Shown here: piece by piece, positions 11,686-18,562 of the stretch
Layout of the letters: each line of letters begins with the position of its first letter
How positions within the stretch are numbered: position 1 is the stretch's first letter
Assembly: GCA_035571275.1 (NCBI GenBank)
Contig: DATMKQ010000124.1
Span: forward strand, 1-18,562
Source of the DNA: Trebonia sp035571275
GTDB taxonomy: Bacteria > Actinomycetota > Actinomycetes > Streptosporangiales > Streptosporangiaceae
Direction of reading: 5' to 3'
Length of the DNA: 18,562 nt
Position numbers and translations under genes: made by a program
Notes under the pieces: model-generated
The model's input: the letters and a program-made list of their open reading frames with translations, nothing else
Databases searched by the model: none
Told to the model about the DNA's origin: nothing

Positions 11686-12918
11686 TCAGATTCGCGGGCG
11701 CGGCAGTGAGCCGTCGAACGGCCGCGGCTTTCCGCCGCGGGAGACCAAGTCGTCGAGTACGAGAGTGCTGGCCCCGAGCGCAACGGCGTCCCTGCCGAGC
11801 TCACCGAGCTGAACCGAGACGCGCGCGGCCGGGTATGCGAGCGCCTGTTCTGACAGCACGTCGTTGATCCTTTGCAGCAGCAACGGGCCGAGGCGCAGGC
11901 CCAGCCAGCCGCCGATGACGATCCGCTCCGGGTTGAACAGGTTGACCAGGCTCGCCAACGCGACGCCCGCCGCCTGTGCCACCTCATCGAGGAGCTTTTT
12001 GGCCGCGGCCTGTCGGCCGACGGCGTGGATCAGGTCCTCGATGACGGCTTCCTCGTCTTCGTCGTGCTCGTCGACCGTCCATTGGTCGACGATGGCGTAC
12101 GCGCCGATGTACGCCTCGACGCACCCGGAGCGTCCGCATCGGCACCGCCGCCCGTTCATGGCGATGCAGGTGTGGCCCCATTCGCCGGCACTCGAGCTCA
12201 CGCCCCTGAAAAGCTGGCCGCGGCAGAAGATGGCGGAGCCGACACCGGTTCCGAGCAGCACGACGATCGCGTCGCTCGCGCCGCGCCCGGCTCCGAACCA
12301 CATCTCCGCGAGCCCGAGTGTCTTAGCGCAGTTGTCCACGAACACCGGCTTGGCCAGCGCCTCGGACAGCAATCTGGCCAGCGGTACGTCGACCCAGCCG
12401 ATGTTGGGCGCGTTGACCGAAGCCTGGTCGGCGGCGCCGGTCACGATCCCGGGCACGCCGACTCCGACACCGATGACCGGCGTGGCGGCGGCGACTTCGC
12501 CGACGATCTTGTTGACGGTCCTGGTGATGTCCGCGACAACGTCGGTGACGTTCGGCCGGTTGGGGTCGATCGGAACGACTTCACCGCCCAGCATGCGACG
12601 GGTCAGGTCGAAGGCCTCGATCCGCACGCCGGTCTCACCGATGTCCACGCCGACGACGACACCGAAGTCCGGGTTCATGCTGAGCTGCACGCGGGGGCGG
12701 CCGCCCTCCGACTCCTCCGTGCCTGCCTCGACGACGAGGTGTTCTTCCAGCAACTCGGTGATGACGTTGGTAACGCTCGCGCTGCTCAGGCCGGTCAGCC
12801 TGCCCAGGGCGATCCGGTTCAGCGTCCCGTCGAGCAACAGTGGCCGCAGAACCGCGGAGCGATTACCGCGCCGCATGTCCTTGAGAGTGACTCGGCTGGT
12901 CAAGGTGTCACCCGGCAA
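11686..12918 (-). CDS. ROK-family transcriptional regulator
   Basis: The 410-residue product has an N-terminal winged helix (LGRLTGLSSASVTNVITELL-like segment, residues about 20-75). A ROK domain follows with VDIGETGVRIEAFDL near 91-105, GVGVGVPGIVTG near 150-161, LLGTGVGSAIFCRGQLFRGV and the zinc motif GHTCIAMNGRRCRCGRSGC (H249, C259, C261, C266). In sugar kinases of this family the sequence NDANAA supplies the catalytic Asp. Here it reads DNCAKT, so the protein is probably a sugar-sensing repressor without kinase activity. The start is TTG at 12918 with GGAGGT four bases upstream; no ATG fits better. It precedes the GH1 gene and most likely controls it and itself. Confidence 0.9.
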   Translation of the reverse strand: MPGDTLTSRVTLKDMRRGNRSAVLRPLLLDGTLNRIALGRLTGLSSASVTNVITELLEEHLVVEAGTEESEGGRPRVQLSMNPDFGVVVGVDIGETGVRIEAFDLTRRMLGGEVVPIDPNRPNVTDVVADITRTVNKIVGEVAAATPVIGVGVGVPGIVTGAADQASVNAPNIGWVDVPLARLLSEALAKPVFVDNCAKTLGLAEMWFGAGRGASDAIVVLLGTGVGSAIFCRGQLFRGVSSSAGEWGHTCIAMNGRRCRCGRSGCVEAYIGAYAIVDQWTVDEHDEDEEAVIEDLIHAVGRQAAAKKLLDEVAQAAGVALASLVNLFNPERIVIGGWLGLRLGPLLLQRINDVLSEQALAYPAARVSVQLGELGRDAVALGASTLVLDDLVSRGGKPRPFDGSLPRPRI

Positions 12919-12944
12919 GCTGACCTCCTAGCCGCAGACCCTCC

Positions 12945-12961
12945 GGTATATATCGTAAACC
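12945..12961. promoter_or_regulatory. Candidate ROK operator, imperfect dyad GGTATA-5-TAAACC
   Basis: GGTATA and TAAACC are imperfect inverted halves (pattern GGTWTA, five bases, TAWACC) in an AT-rich island 27 bases upstream of the ROK start. An AT-rich dyad is the kind of site ROK repressors use, and the -10 of the ROK promoter may lie within it. This rests on symmetry and position only. Confidence 0.3.
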
Positions 12962-13021
12962 GCCCGAGAACTCACGCACCCTCGCGGAAGCTTCACCAGG
13001 TTTCGGCTCGGGTTCCCGCCT

Positions 13022-13112
13022 CACTTCGCATAGGCGGCGACCACTTCGCATAGGAGGCAGCAACTTTCCTGTCCGGAATGTTCCGGTATGGGACGACGGC
13101 TTCTATGCGAAG
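13022..13112. repeat. Three copies of CTTCGCATAG (two direct, one inverted)
   Basis: CACTTCGCATAGG occurs at 13022-13034 and 13042-13054, exactly 20 bp apart, with the flanking GGCGGCGAC and GAGGCAGC also similar. The inverse CTATGCGAAG lies at 13103-13112. The 20-bp phasing puts the two direct copies on nearly the same helix face. The palindrome CCGGAA-TG-TTCCGG lies between the direct pair and the inverted copy. Confidence 0.7.
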
Positions 13113-13230
13113 CCCCCTGCCGTCGGTTCAGACGGGCTTGGCGTGGCTGCCCCGGTGGTATCCGTAGCGGAATCTGCGGGATCGGTAGTGACTGCCGATG
13201 TCTGGCAGCACCCCGCGGACCAGGCTGACG

Positions 13231-13460
13231 GTATGTTCAGTTACCCCATTCAGGCCGCGCTGGCGGCCGACAGGCAGAAGACCATCATCGACCAGGCCGA
13301 GGCCGCTCGCCTGGTCCGCGAATTCAGGAAGCTACGACGGCGCGAACGAGCCGATCGCGCCGATCGCGCCGATCGCGTCGATCGCGGCGCCCGGCAGGCC
13401 TCGGGCGCTCGTCTGAGGATCCGTGCCGTCGCCGGGAGACGGCACGCCGTGGGCGACTGA
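13231..13460 (+). CDS. Small basic hypothetical protein
   Basis: From the ATG at 13231 the frame encodes 76 residues beginning MFSYPIQAALAADRQKTIID, then QAEAARLVREFRKLRRRERA, then ADR repeats and a basic tail. The first 35 residues resemble short actinobacterial proteins of unknown function that share an amphipathic 'LAxDRQxxxxxQAExARLVRExR' helix. The middle is a 9-bp tandem repeat, which could be a recent expansion. The frame is also open upstream to a GTG at 13143, but codon use there is poor. The ribosome binding site is weak (AGG). It ends 38 bases before the large LuxR-type gene and may be co-transcribed. Function unknown; it may not be a real gene. Confidence 0.45.
13351..13386. repeat. 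Tandem repeat, four 9-bp CCGATCGCG units
   Basis: Three perfect CCGATCGCG units (13351-13377) are followed by TCGATCGCG (13378-13386). In the small ORF they encode Ala-Asp-Arg repeats. In-phase 9-bp units can change number without breaking the frame. Confidence 0.85.
13422..13446. terminator. Nine-bp perfect hairpin at the 3' end of the small ORF
   Basis: CGTGCCGTC (13422-13430) and GACGGCACG (13438-13446) pair perfectly around a 7-base GCCGGGA loop, just before the small ORF's stop at 13458-13460. No T-tract follows. It could end or attenuate transcription before the LuxR-type gene. Pairing is certain; role is not. Confidence 0.45.
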
Positions 13461-13498
13461 CCAGCGCCGTAGCCATCGCCGGACTCTACGATGGAGCT

Positions 13499-16108
13499 GT
13501 GAGGCCGGGAATCCTGGAGCGCGACACCGAACTTGCCGTGCTGTCCGATGCCGTGCGGGCGGCGACCCGGGCCGAAGGCTCCGCCGTGCTCGTGTACGGC
13601 GAGGCGGGAATAGGCAAGTCAAGCCTGGTCGAGTCCGTCCGCGGGCGGCTGCCCGCCGAGGGCAGGATGATCGTCGGCTATTGCGACGACCTGGCGACAC
13701 CACGGACGCTTGGCCCGTTCCGCGACCTTGTGGGCAGCATGGGAGAAGAGTTCAGCCGTGCCGTCGCCGAGGGCGGCGACCGCGACCGGATGCTCGCCGC
13801 GCTGCGGGCCGAGCTCACCTGGACCGCGCATCCGACGGTGCTGGTCATCGAGGACGTCCACTGGGCCGATGACGCCACGCTGGACGCGTTGCGGTACCTG
13901 ATACGCAGGATCGCGGACCTCACGGCCGTCCTGGTCCTCACCTACCGTGACGAGGAACTGGAGCGCGAGCATCCGCTGCACGGCCTGCTCGGCCAGGCCT
14001 CGCGCAGTGAGCGGGTTCGGCACCTGCCGCTGCGCCGGCTGTCACCGGACGCCGTGCGGCAGCTCAGCGCCGACGGCCCGGTGGCCGCGGACGACCTGTT
14101 CGCGCTCACCGCGGGGAACCCGTTCTTCGTGCAGGAGCTGCTGGCCTCGGCGGATGACAAGCACGTTCCGCGTACCATCGTGGACGCCGTGCTGGCCAGG
14201 GTCAGGCGCCTGGACCCGGACGTTCAGGACATGGTCGAGCAGCTGGCTGTCGTCCCGTCGGCGCTCGAGCGCTGGCTCGTGGACGCGCTGCTGCCCAATG
14301 ACCGGCCCAGCCCGGGAGCGGCCCTCGCCGCCGCGGAGCGAGCGGGCCTGCTGACCGTGTCCACCCGCGGGATCTCGTTCCGGCATGAGCTGACCCGCCG
14401 CGCTATCGAGAACTCGCTGCCGGCGGCGCGGCTGATCGAGCTGAACCAGCGGGTGCTCGCCGCCTTGCTGAGCCATGAAGCACAAGACGTGGCGCGTATC
14501 GTCCATCACGCGGCACAGGCGGGCGACGTTGACGCGATCGTCCGCTACGGGCCGGCCGCCGGGACGGATGCCGCCGACGCAGGCGCCCATCGCGCCGCGG
14601 TCGCGCATTTCGGACTGGTGCTCGAGCATGCCGACAGGTTCACCCCGCGCGAGCAAGCCGAACTGCTCGAGCGTTTCGCCATCGAGTGCTACACCATCGG
14701 CGCGGACCAGCGGGCGGCGGCCGCGCAGGAGCGGGCTGTCGCCCTGTTCCGATCGCTGCGTGACTCGCGCCTGCTCGGTGCCAGCCTGCGGTGGCTGTCC
14801 CGGATGCGATGGTGGGCGGGCGAACGCGCCGCCGCCGAGCGCGCCGGCCAGGAGGCGGTCGAGTCGCTTGAGACGGCGGGCGATGCCCGGCTGCTCGCCC
14901 TGGCGCTGAGCAACCAGTCACAGCTGGCTATGCTCGCGCACCGCCCCGCCGAGAGCATCTCCCACGGTGAGCGTGCCGTGTCGCTGGCGCGCCAGGTGAA
15001 CGACGCGGCGATCACCTCGCACGCGCTGACGAACATCGGGACTGCCCAGTGGTTCCGGGGCGACCCGGCGGGTGAGCGCACGCTCGGCGAAGCCCTCCGG
15101 GTGGCGCTTGCCGCCGACGACGTCGAGGACGCCTGCCGTGCCTACGTCAATACCAGCTGGAACCTGCTCGACTGGTACCGCCTCGACGAGGCCGACGCGT
15201 ACCTGTCCCCGGCGATCAGCCTGGCCGAGAACAGCGAGTTCCTCGGCTTCCTGTCCTACATGTACATCATGCGGGCGCGGCTGGAGTTCTACCGCGGCGG
15301 ATGGGACGAGGCCGAGCGATTGGCCGAGGTCGGCCTGGACGCCCACGTGCCCACGCGGTGCACGGCGCTGACCCTGCTCGCCCGGATCTACGTCAGGCGC
15401 GGCCAACCTGACGCGGACGGCCGGCTTGAGTCGGCCCGGGAGCTGGCGGAAGCGCTCGGCGAGCTGCAACGAACCGGCCCGGTCGCGGTCGCGCGCGCCG
15501 AGGCCGCCGTGCTTCACGGTGACCACTTCGCCGCCCGCCACATCGCGGCCCCGGTCTACGCCGAGGCGCAGCGCCTCGGCGACCTGGTACATCAGGCCGA
15601 GCTGGGTTACTGGCTGACCAAGGCGGGGCAACAAGTCCAGCTCAGCGGCGACCATCCGTACGCGGTGCAGGCGGCCGGCCGCTGGCGGGAGGCCGCCGCG
15701 CTGTGGGAATCCGCCGGATGTCGGTACGAGCACGCCGCCGCGCTCACCGACAGCCAGGACCCGCGGCACCTGCTGACCGCGTTGGAGGCACTCGATGAGC
15801 TTGGCGCCAGGCCGCTGGCCACCGAGGTTCGCCGGCGGCTGCGCGCCCTCGGCGTCAGCCGCATCCCGCGCGGGCCACTGACCGAGACGCGGGTCAACCC
15901 GGCGGGACTGACCTCCCGGCAGATGGACGTGCTGCGACTGCTCGGCGAGGGCCGCACGAACGCCGAAATCGCGAGCGAACTCGTGATCTCTGTGCGCACG
16001 GTGGACAGCCACGTCGCCGCCGTGCTCGACAAGCTCGGCGCGGCCAGCCGACGTGAGGCCGCTGCCCGCGCGGCTGAGCTAGGCGTTCTCGACGGCAGGC
16101 ATCGGTAG
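13499..16108 (+). CDS. Large ATP-binding LuxR-family (LAL type) transcriptional regulator
   Basis: The 869-residue product is the standard LAL layout. It begins GILERDTELAVLSDAVRAA and has Walker A GEAGIGKSS at 34-42 and Walker B VLVIEDVHWADD at 114-125 in an AAA/NACHT-like ATPase domain. LTAGNPFFVQELLA follows, then a long helical TPR-like region (about 330-790) rich in Ala and Leu pairs. The C-terminal LuxR helix-turn-helix runs from about 804 (LTSRQMDVLRLLGEGRTNAE, IASELVISVRTVDSHVAAVL). Such proteins act as ligand-gated activators, often for secondary metabolism or sugar use. The GTG start at 13499 has GGAG only two bases upstream, an unusually tight spacing. No target operon is obvious; the repeat cluster near 13022-13112 is a candidate site. 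Confidence 0.92.
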   Translation: MRPGILERDTELAVLSDAVRAATRAEGSAVLVYGEAGIGKSSLVESVRGRLPAEGRMIVGYCDDLATPRTLGPFRDLVGSMGEEFSRAVAEGGDRDRMLAALRAELTWTAHPTVLVIEDVHWADDATLDALRYLIRRIADLTAVLVLTYRDEELEREHPLHGLLGQASRSERVRHLPLRRLSPDAVRQLSADGPVAADDLFALTAGNPFFVQELLASADDKHVPRTIVDAVLARVRRLDPDVQDMVEQLAVVPSALERWLVDALLPNDRPSPGAALAAAERAGLLTVSTRGISFRHELTRRAIENSLPAARLIELNQRVLAALLSHEAQDVARIVHHAAQAGDVDAIVRYGPAAGTDAADAGAHRAAVAHFGLVLEHADRFTPREQAELLERFAIECYTIGADQRAAAAQERAVALFRSLRDSRLLGASLRWLSRMRWWAGERAAAERAGQEAVESLETAGDARLLALALSNQSQLAMLAHRPAESISHGERAVSLARQVNDAAITSHALTNIGTAQWFRGDPAGERTLGEALRVALAADDVEDACRAYVNTSWNLLDWYRLDEADAYLSPAISLAENSEFLGFLSYMYIMRARLEFYRGGWDEAERLAEVGLDAHVPTRCTALTLLARIYVRRGQPDADGRLESARELAEALGELQRTGPVAVARAEAAVLHGDHFAARHIAAPVYAEAQRLGDLVHQAELGYWLTKAGQQVQLSGDHPYAVQAAGRWREAAALWESAGCRYEHAAALTDSQDPRHLLTALEALDELGARPLATEVRRRLRALGVSRIPRGPLTETRVNPAGLTSRQMDVLRLLGEGRTNAEIASELVISVRTVDSHVAAVLDKLGAASRREAAARAAELGVLDGRHR

Positions 16109-16152
16109 CGTGCCACGCGGCGGCAGCAGCGGGTGTGGTTCGAACCGATCGC
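16109..16152. other. Convergent gap with palindrome GGTTCGAACC
   Basis: The 44-base gap between the convergent LuxR-type and otsA genes contains a perfect 10-bp palindrome GGTTCGAACC (16137-16146). No strong terminator hairpin is visible. Confidence 0.4.
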
Positions 16153-17580
16153 TCACCTGCTTCTACCCGCCGCGGCGATCGCGGTGAGCTGGCTGTCTAC
16201 CCAATGGTGCACGTCGTGGGCGCGCACTTGCCCGGCCATCGCCTTCAAGGCGTCCTGCCGGGCCTGCGTCGTCAGCCGGAGCGCGTGCTCGATCCGGTAT
16301 GACAGCCCCTCGATGTCGAACGGGTTGCACAACACCGCCTGCGGCAGCTCCACCGCGGCGCCGGTGAACTCGCTGAGCACAAGCGCCCCGCTGCCGCCGC
16401 GGGCCTCCTGCACGGTGACGTACTCCTTGCAGACCAGGTTCATGCCGTCGATCAGCGGCGTGACCAGCAGCGCGTCGGCGGCCGCGTAATAAGCGGCGAG
16501 CTGTTGCCGGGACAGCCCGCGGTACAGGTAGTGCACGGGGACGTCGTTACCGGGCTCGGTGTACAGGCCGTTGATCCGCCCGATGTGCTGTTCGACGATG
16601 CCGCGCAGCTGGCGGTACTCCCGCACGTTATCCCGGCTGGGCACCGCGATCTGCAAGAAAGCGATCCTGGTCCTGATCTGCGGGTCGCGCTCCAGCAGCT
16701 GATCCACCGCCAGCAGGCGCTCGACGATGCCCTTGGTGTAGTCGAGCCGGTCGACGCCAAGCAACAGGGTGCGCCCGCTGAACTGCTCGGCCAGCGCCGC
16801 GATCTCCGCGCTGGTTTCCGCGTCGGTGGCGAGCCGGGCGAAGTCTTCTGTGTCGATGGAGATGGGTGCGGTCAGGGCGGTCACGGCCCTGCCGTCGGGC
16901 AGGACCACGGTTGAGTCCCGCACTTCGATTCCCGATTCGGCCAGCAGCCTGGCGCACGCACGGAGGAAGTTGCCGCGGTACTCGTCGGTGTGAAAGGCGA
17001 CCGCGTCCGCGCCGAGCAGGCCCATCAGTATCTGCTCGCGCCAGGGCAGCCGGGCGAAGATGTCCGGCGAGGGCCACGGCACGTGCAGAAAGAACCCGAT
17101 CGGCTGCCTTGGCCGACGGTTCCTGATGAGCTGAGGGACGAGCATGAGGTGGTAGTCGTGTACCCACGCGATCGCTTCCGGCCTTGTGTCAAGACCGGCG
17201 AGCGCGGCCATGGCGCGCTCGGCGAAGATCGCGTTGACGTCCCGGTAGCTATACCACCAGGGTCGCTCGAAGCGGGGCTTCTCGATCGCCTCGTGCAGCA
17301 GTGGCCATAGCGTCGCGTTGGCGAAGCCGTGGTAATAGCCGCGCACCTGCGCGGCGGACAGCCCGACCGGCAGCAACCGGACATGGGAATCCGGCAGCGT
17401 CGCCGGCATCCCCTTGGTACCGCCGTCCCAGCCGACCCAAGCGCCGGGACGCGTGGCCATCACCGGCCGCAGTGCCGTGACAAGGCCACCGGGCGACAGC
17501 TCCCACCCGTCCTCCCCCTGCTGAACGGGAAGCCGGTTAGCCACGGCCACAACGGGCCTGTTCGTCCCCGGATCGCTCAT
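16153..17580 (-). CDS. otsA: Trehalose-6-phosphate synthase (GT20)
   Basis: The 475-residue product carries all the main OtsA motifs. NRLPV is at 15-19, SPGGLVTAL at 29-37, GWDGG at 50-54, HDYHLMLVP at 141-149, HVPWPSPDIF at 166-175, GVDRLDYTKGI at 275-285 and PLIDGMNLVCKEYV at 375-388. It transfers glucose from a nucleotide sugar to glucose-6-phosphate to make trehalose-6-phosphate in the cytosol, for osmotic and desiccation protection. Length and motifs are normal, so it should be active. No otsB phosphatase gene is adjacent; upstream is the divergent unknown gene. The ATG at 17580 has no clear ribosome binding site, so translation may be from a short or leaderless message. Confidence 0.95.
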   Translation of the reverse strand: MSDPGTNRPVVAVANRLPVQQGEDGWELSPGGLVTALRPVMATRPGAWVGWDGGTKGMPATLPDSHVRLLPVGLSAAQVRGYYHGFANATLWPLLHEAIEKPRFERPWWYSYRDVNAIFAERAMAALAGLDTRPEAIAWVHDYHLMLVPQLIRNRRPRQPIGFFLHVPWPSPDIFARLPWREQILMGLLGADAVAFHTDEYRGNFLRACARLLAESGIEVRDSTVVLPDGRAVTALTAPISIDTEDFARLATDAETSAEIAALAEQFSGRTLLLGVDRLDYTKGIVERLLAVDQLLERDPQIRTRIAFLQIAVPSRDNVREYRQLRGIVEQHIGRINGLYTEPGNDVPVHYLYRGLSRQQLAAYYAAADALLVTPLIDGMNLVCKEYVTVQEARGGSGALVLSEFTGAAVELPQAVLCNPFDIEGLSYRIEHALRLTTQARQDALKAMAGQVRAHDVHHWVDSQLTAIAAAGRSR

Positions 17581-17691
17581 CTTGGTAACCGTATCGTGAT
17601 GTCCGCTTGCGCTGCGGGCCGGGCGGCAGTAACCGTCTTTTATTAGTCCGAACGGTGTCCATGTGCCTGTGATTCCGCTATTGTCCCTCTC
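17581..17691. promoter_or_regulatory. Divergent promoter region between otsA and the 184-aa gene
   Basis: This 111-base gap serves both divergent genes. It has an AT-rich centre (around 17636-17646) flanked by AACCGT and AACGGT, which are loosely inverted. A TATTGT at 17679-17684 lies eight bases before the plus-strand ATG and could be a -10 for a leaderless transcript. No good -35 is seen. Confidence 0.35.
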
Positions 17692-18246
17692 ATGTATAGT
17701 CGACTATCGTCGATCACTTCGGTGTACAGGTCCGTCCGGGACGTCTACTTCCTGACAGTGCACAGCCCCCTGGAAGACCTCGGTGCCCCCGCCCCCGTCA
17801 ACGGGCTCCTCGTGCACGCCCGTACCCTGCTGCACCCCCGGCTGCCGCAACCGGACAGCGGACGGATCTACCGGTGCCTGACCGAGTTCCCTGGCCGTGT
17901 CCCGGGCTGCGTGGTCCCGCTGTCCACGCTGAACTATGAACTCGACGACGGCCGCCTGTGGCCGCAGGTCGCCGATTGGCAGTACGTCACCCGCGAGCTT
18001 GTCCACTGCACCAGGACGCCTGGATTCTGCGAGGCGATCCTGCTCGCCCTCGGCCATACCGACGCCACCCTGCTTGCCGCGGGACCCTATACGGTGCTAG
18101 GCACCACCGAGCGGAAACGGCTCATCGCGTGGCTCACCAGCGAACTGCCCGAAGCCACCGGCGAACCACGGTTCTGGCCCGGCCACGGCCTCATCCCGCC
18201 GCCGACGCTGCCCGCCACCATGCCCTACCAGCCATACGGGACGTAG
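17692..18246 (+). CDS. Hypothetical protein, 184 residues
   Basis: I do not recognise this family. The product starts MYSRLSSITSVYRSVRDVYF and includes LTVHSPLEDLGAPAPVNGLL, a GRVPGCVVPLSTLNYELDDG segment, WQYVTRELVHCTRTPGFCEA and a Pro-rich end (PGHGLIPPPTLPATMPYQPY). It has three cysteines, no signal peptide, no membrane helix and no evident enzyme motif. Codon use matches neighbouring genes, so it is probably real. The ATG at 17692 has no purine-rich ribosome binding site and sits just after a -10-like TATTGT, which suggests leaderless translation. It is divergent from otsA. The stop is followed directly by a degenerate fragment on the other strand. Confidence 0.6.
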   Translation: MYSRLSSITSVYRSVRDVYFLTVHSPLEDLGAPAPVNGLLVHARTLLHPRLPQPDSGRIYRCLTEFPGRVPGCVVPLSTLNYELDDGRLWPQVADWQYVTRELVHCTRTPGFCEAILLALGHTDATLLAAGPYTVLGTTERKRLIAWLTSELPEATGEPRFWPGHGLIPPPTLPATMPYQPYGT

Positions 18247-18302
18247 CGAGGTTAGCCTCTCTGGCGGCGGCGCCTCCAGGGCGGGCTGGGCCTCGGCCGC
18301 GA

Positions 18303-18408
18303 GCATGCACATGCCGATGTGCAGGGCCGTCCCGGTCCGGCCGAGCGAGTCGGTGTACTGGCCCGCGACGGTGACGCCGGTAATCTTCGCGGCTACCTCG
18401 TACAGCGC
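18303..18408 (-). pseudogene. C-terminal fragment resembling CU044_5270-family proteins
   Basis: The minus frame reads ALYEVAAKITGVTVAGQYTD then SLGRTGTALHIGM. This resembles the C-terminal end of the actinobacterial CU044_5270 family ('LYRxLAxxPGVTVxGxxTDxxGRxG'), proteins of unknown function often found beside sigma-factor genes. A TAG stop (18409-18411) lies immediately upstream and no start is available. The downstream frame runs into antisense of the neighbouring gene. I take it as a gene relic; the family call is tentative. Confidence 0.45.
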
Positions 18409-18450
18409 CTAGGATCGCGGTACTGGCCGAGCCTTAGTTTCGCGCCGCGC

Positions 18451-18562
18451 CTACGGCGGCGCCGAACCGCGCGCGAGGAACTCATTCACGGTTGCCACGA
18501 ACGAGCCTGGGTCGTCTACCCAGGGGAAGTGCCCGATTCGCGGCAGGACCGCCAGGTCGGCG
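18451..18562 (-). CDS. Alpha/beta hydrolase, C-terminal end (cut by the window edge)
   Basis: Only the last 37 codons are inside the window: ADLAVLPRIGHFPWVDDPGS, then FVATVNEFLARGSAPP and TAG at 18451-18453. The GHFPWVDDPGSFVATVNEFL pattern is the end of an alpha/beta hydrolase, with the catalytic histidine in GHFPW, as in epoxide hydrolases and haloperoxidase-like esterases. The substrate cannot be told from this part. Confidence 0.8.
   Translation of the reverse strand, partial: ADLAVLPRIGHFPWVDDPGSFVATVNEFLARGSAPP

Larger units (their letters stand above)
12919..13230. other. Repeat-rich intergenic region between the ROK gene and the small ORF
   Basis: This 312-base gap between divergent genes holds an AT-rich candidate ROK operator/promoter at 12945-12961 and two direct copies of CACTTCGCATAGG with one inverted CTTCGCATAG. 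It also has a CCGGAA/TTCCGG palindrome (13073-13086) and a bulged hairpin with arms CGACGGC (13094-13100) and GCCGTCG (13119-13125). An open frame from a GTG at 13143 runs into the small ORF, but its first 29 codons look unconvincing. No RNA gene is recognised. Confidence 0.5.

Noticed and set aside
11872..13053. Open plus-strand frame of 393 codons across the ROK gene
   Set aside because: It lies antisense to a ROK regulator with intact HTH and zinc motifs and has the Asp/Val/His-rich composition of a shadow frame.
13143..13230. GTG start at 13143 for the small ORF
   Set aside because: The first 29 residues lack a ribosome binding site and any family resemblance; the ATG at 13231 begins the recognisable helix.
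13489..13500. Micro-ORF ATGGAGCTGTGA overlapping the LAL start as GTGA
   Set aside because: Three codons with no ribosome binding site of its own; overlap by chance is likely.
17641..17660. Possible further copy of the CCGTTCGG repeat on the minus strand near otsA
   Set aside because: Only an 8-base match (CCGTTCGG) followed by a weakly similar AT-rich stretch; expected by chance in a window of this size.

Overview
The window comes from a high-GC actinobacterium. Almost every gene uses GC-rich third positions, GTG and TTG starts occur, and the families present (a DUF222/HNH protein, F420-type oxidoreductases, a large ATPase-LuxR regulator, a CU044_5270-like fragment) are typical of soil Actinomycetota. 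I cannot name the species. No rRNA, tRNA, CRISPR array, insertion sequence or phage gene is visible.

Layout. The left edge (1-378, minus) is the N-terminal half of a DUF222 HNH endonuclease. It is followed by an AT-richer stretch and the remnant of an endonuclease/exonuclease/phosphatase gene (about 540-951). An intact dihydrofolate-reductase-family gene (988-1569, plus) ends in a strong hairpin that faces the next operon. From 5620 down to 1598 (minus) lies a two-gene secreted glycosidase operon: a GH3 beta-glucosidase followed 12 nt later by a GH144-like glucoamylase-family protein. An LLM-class (F420-type) oxidoreductase (5799-6674, plus) diverges from it. Converging on that gene is an ArsR regulator translationally coupled to a SRPBCC-PPOX fusion (7957 downward, minus). 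The fusion frame has no stop codon until 5613, beyond the whole LLM gene.

The middle holds an orphan protein (7998-8855, plus) whose C-terminal third strongly resembles a eukaryotic RGS (regulator of G-protein signalling) domain. Next comes a MerR regulator with its GyrI-like partner (10215 to 8898, minus). The MerR-type promoter/operator sits inside the last codons of the upstream GH1 beta-glucosidase gene, which itself follows a ROK repressor gene (12918 to 10237, minus).

The right side holds a repeat-rich regulatory gap, a small basic ORF, an 869-aa ATPase-LuxR (LAL) regulator (13499-16108), otsA for trehalose-6-phosphate synthase (minus) and an unrecognised 184-aa gene diverging from otsA. 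A CU044_5270-like fragment and the C-terminus of an alpha/beta hydrolase run to the edge.

How the genes may work together. The exported GH3 and GH144-like enzymes could break down an extracellular beta-glucan (beta-1,2-glucan is the best guess). The cytoplasmic GH1 enzyme under a ROK regulator could finish imported disaccharides. No sugar transporter is present, so this is inference. The most unusual single item is the bacterial RGS-like protein. The most unusual arrangement is the stop-less SRPBCC-PPOX frame running antisense through its neighbour.
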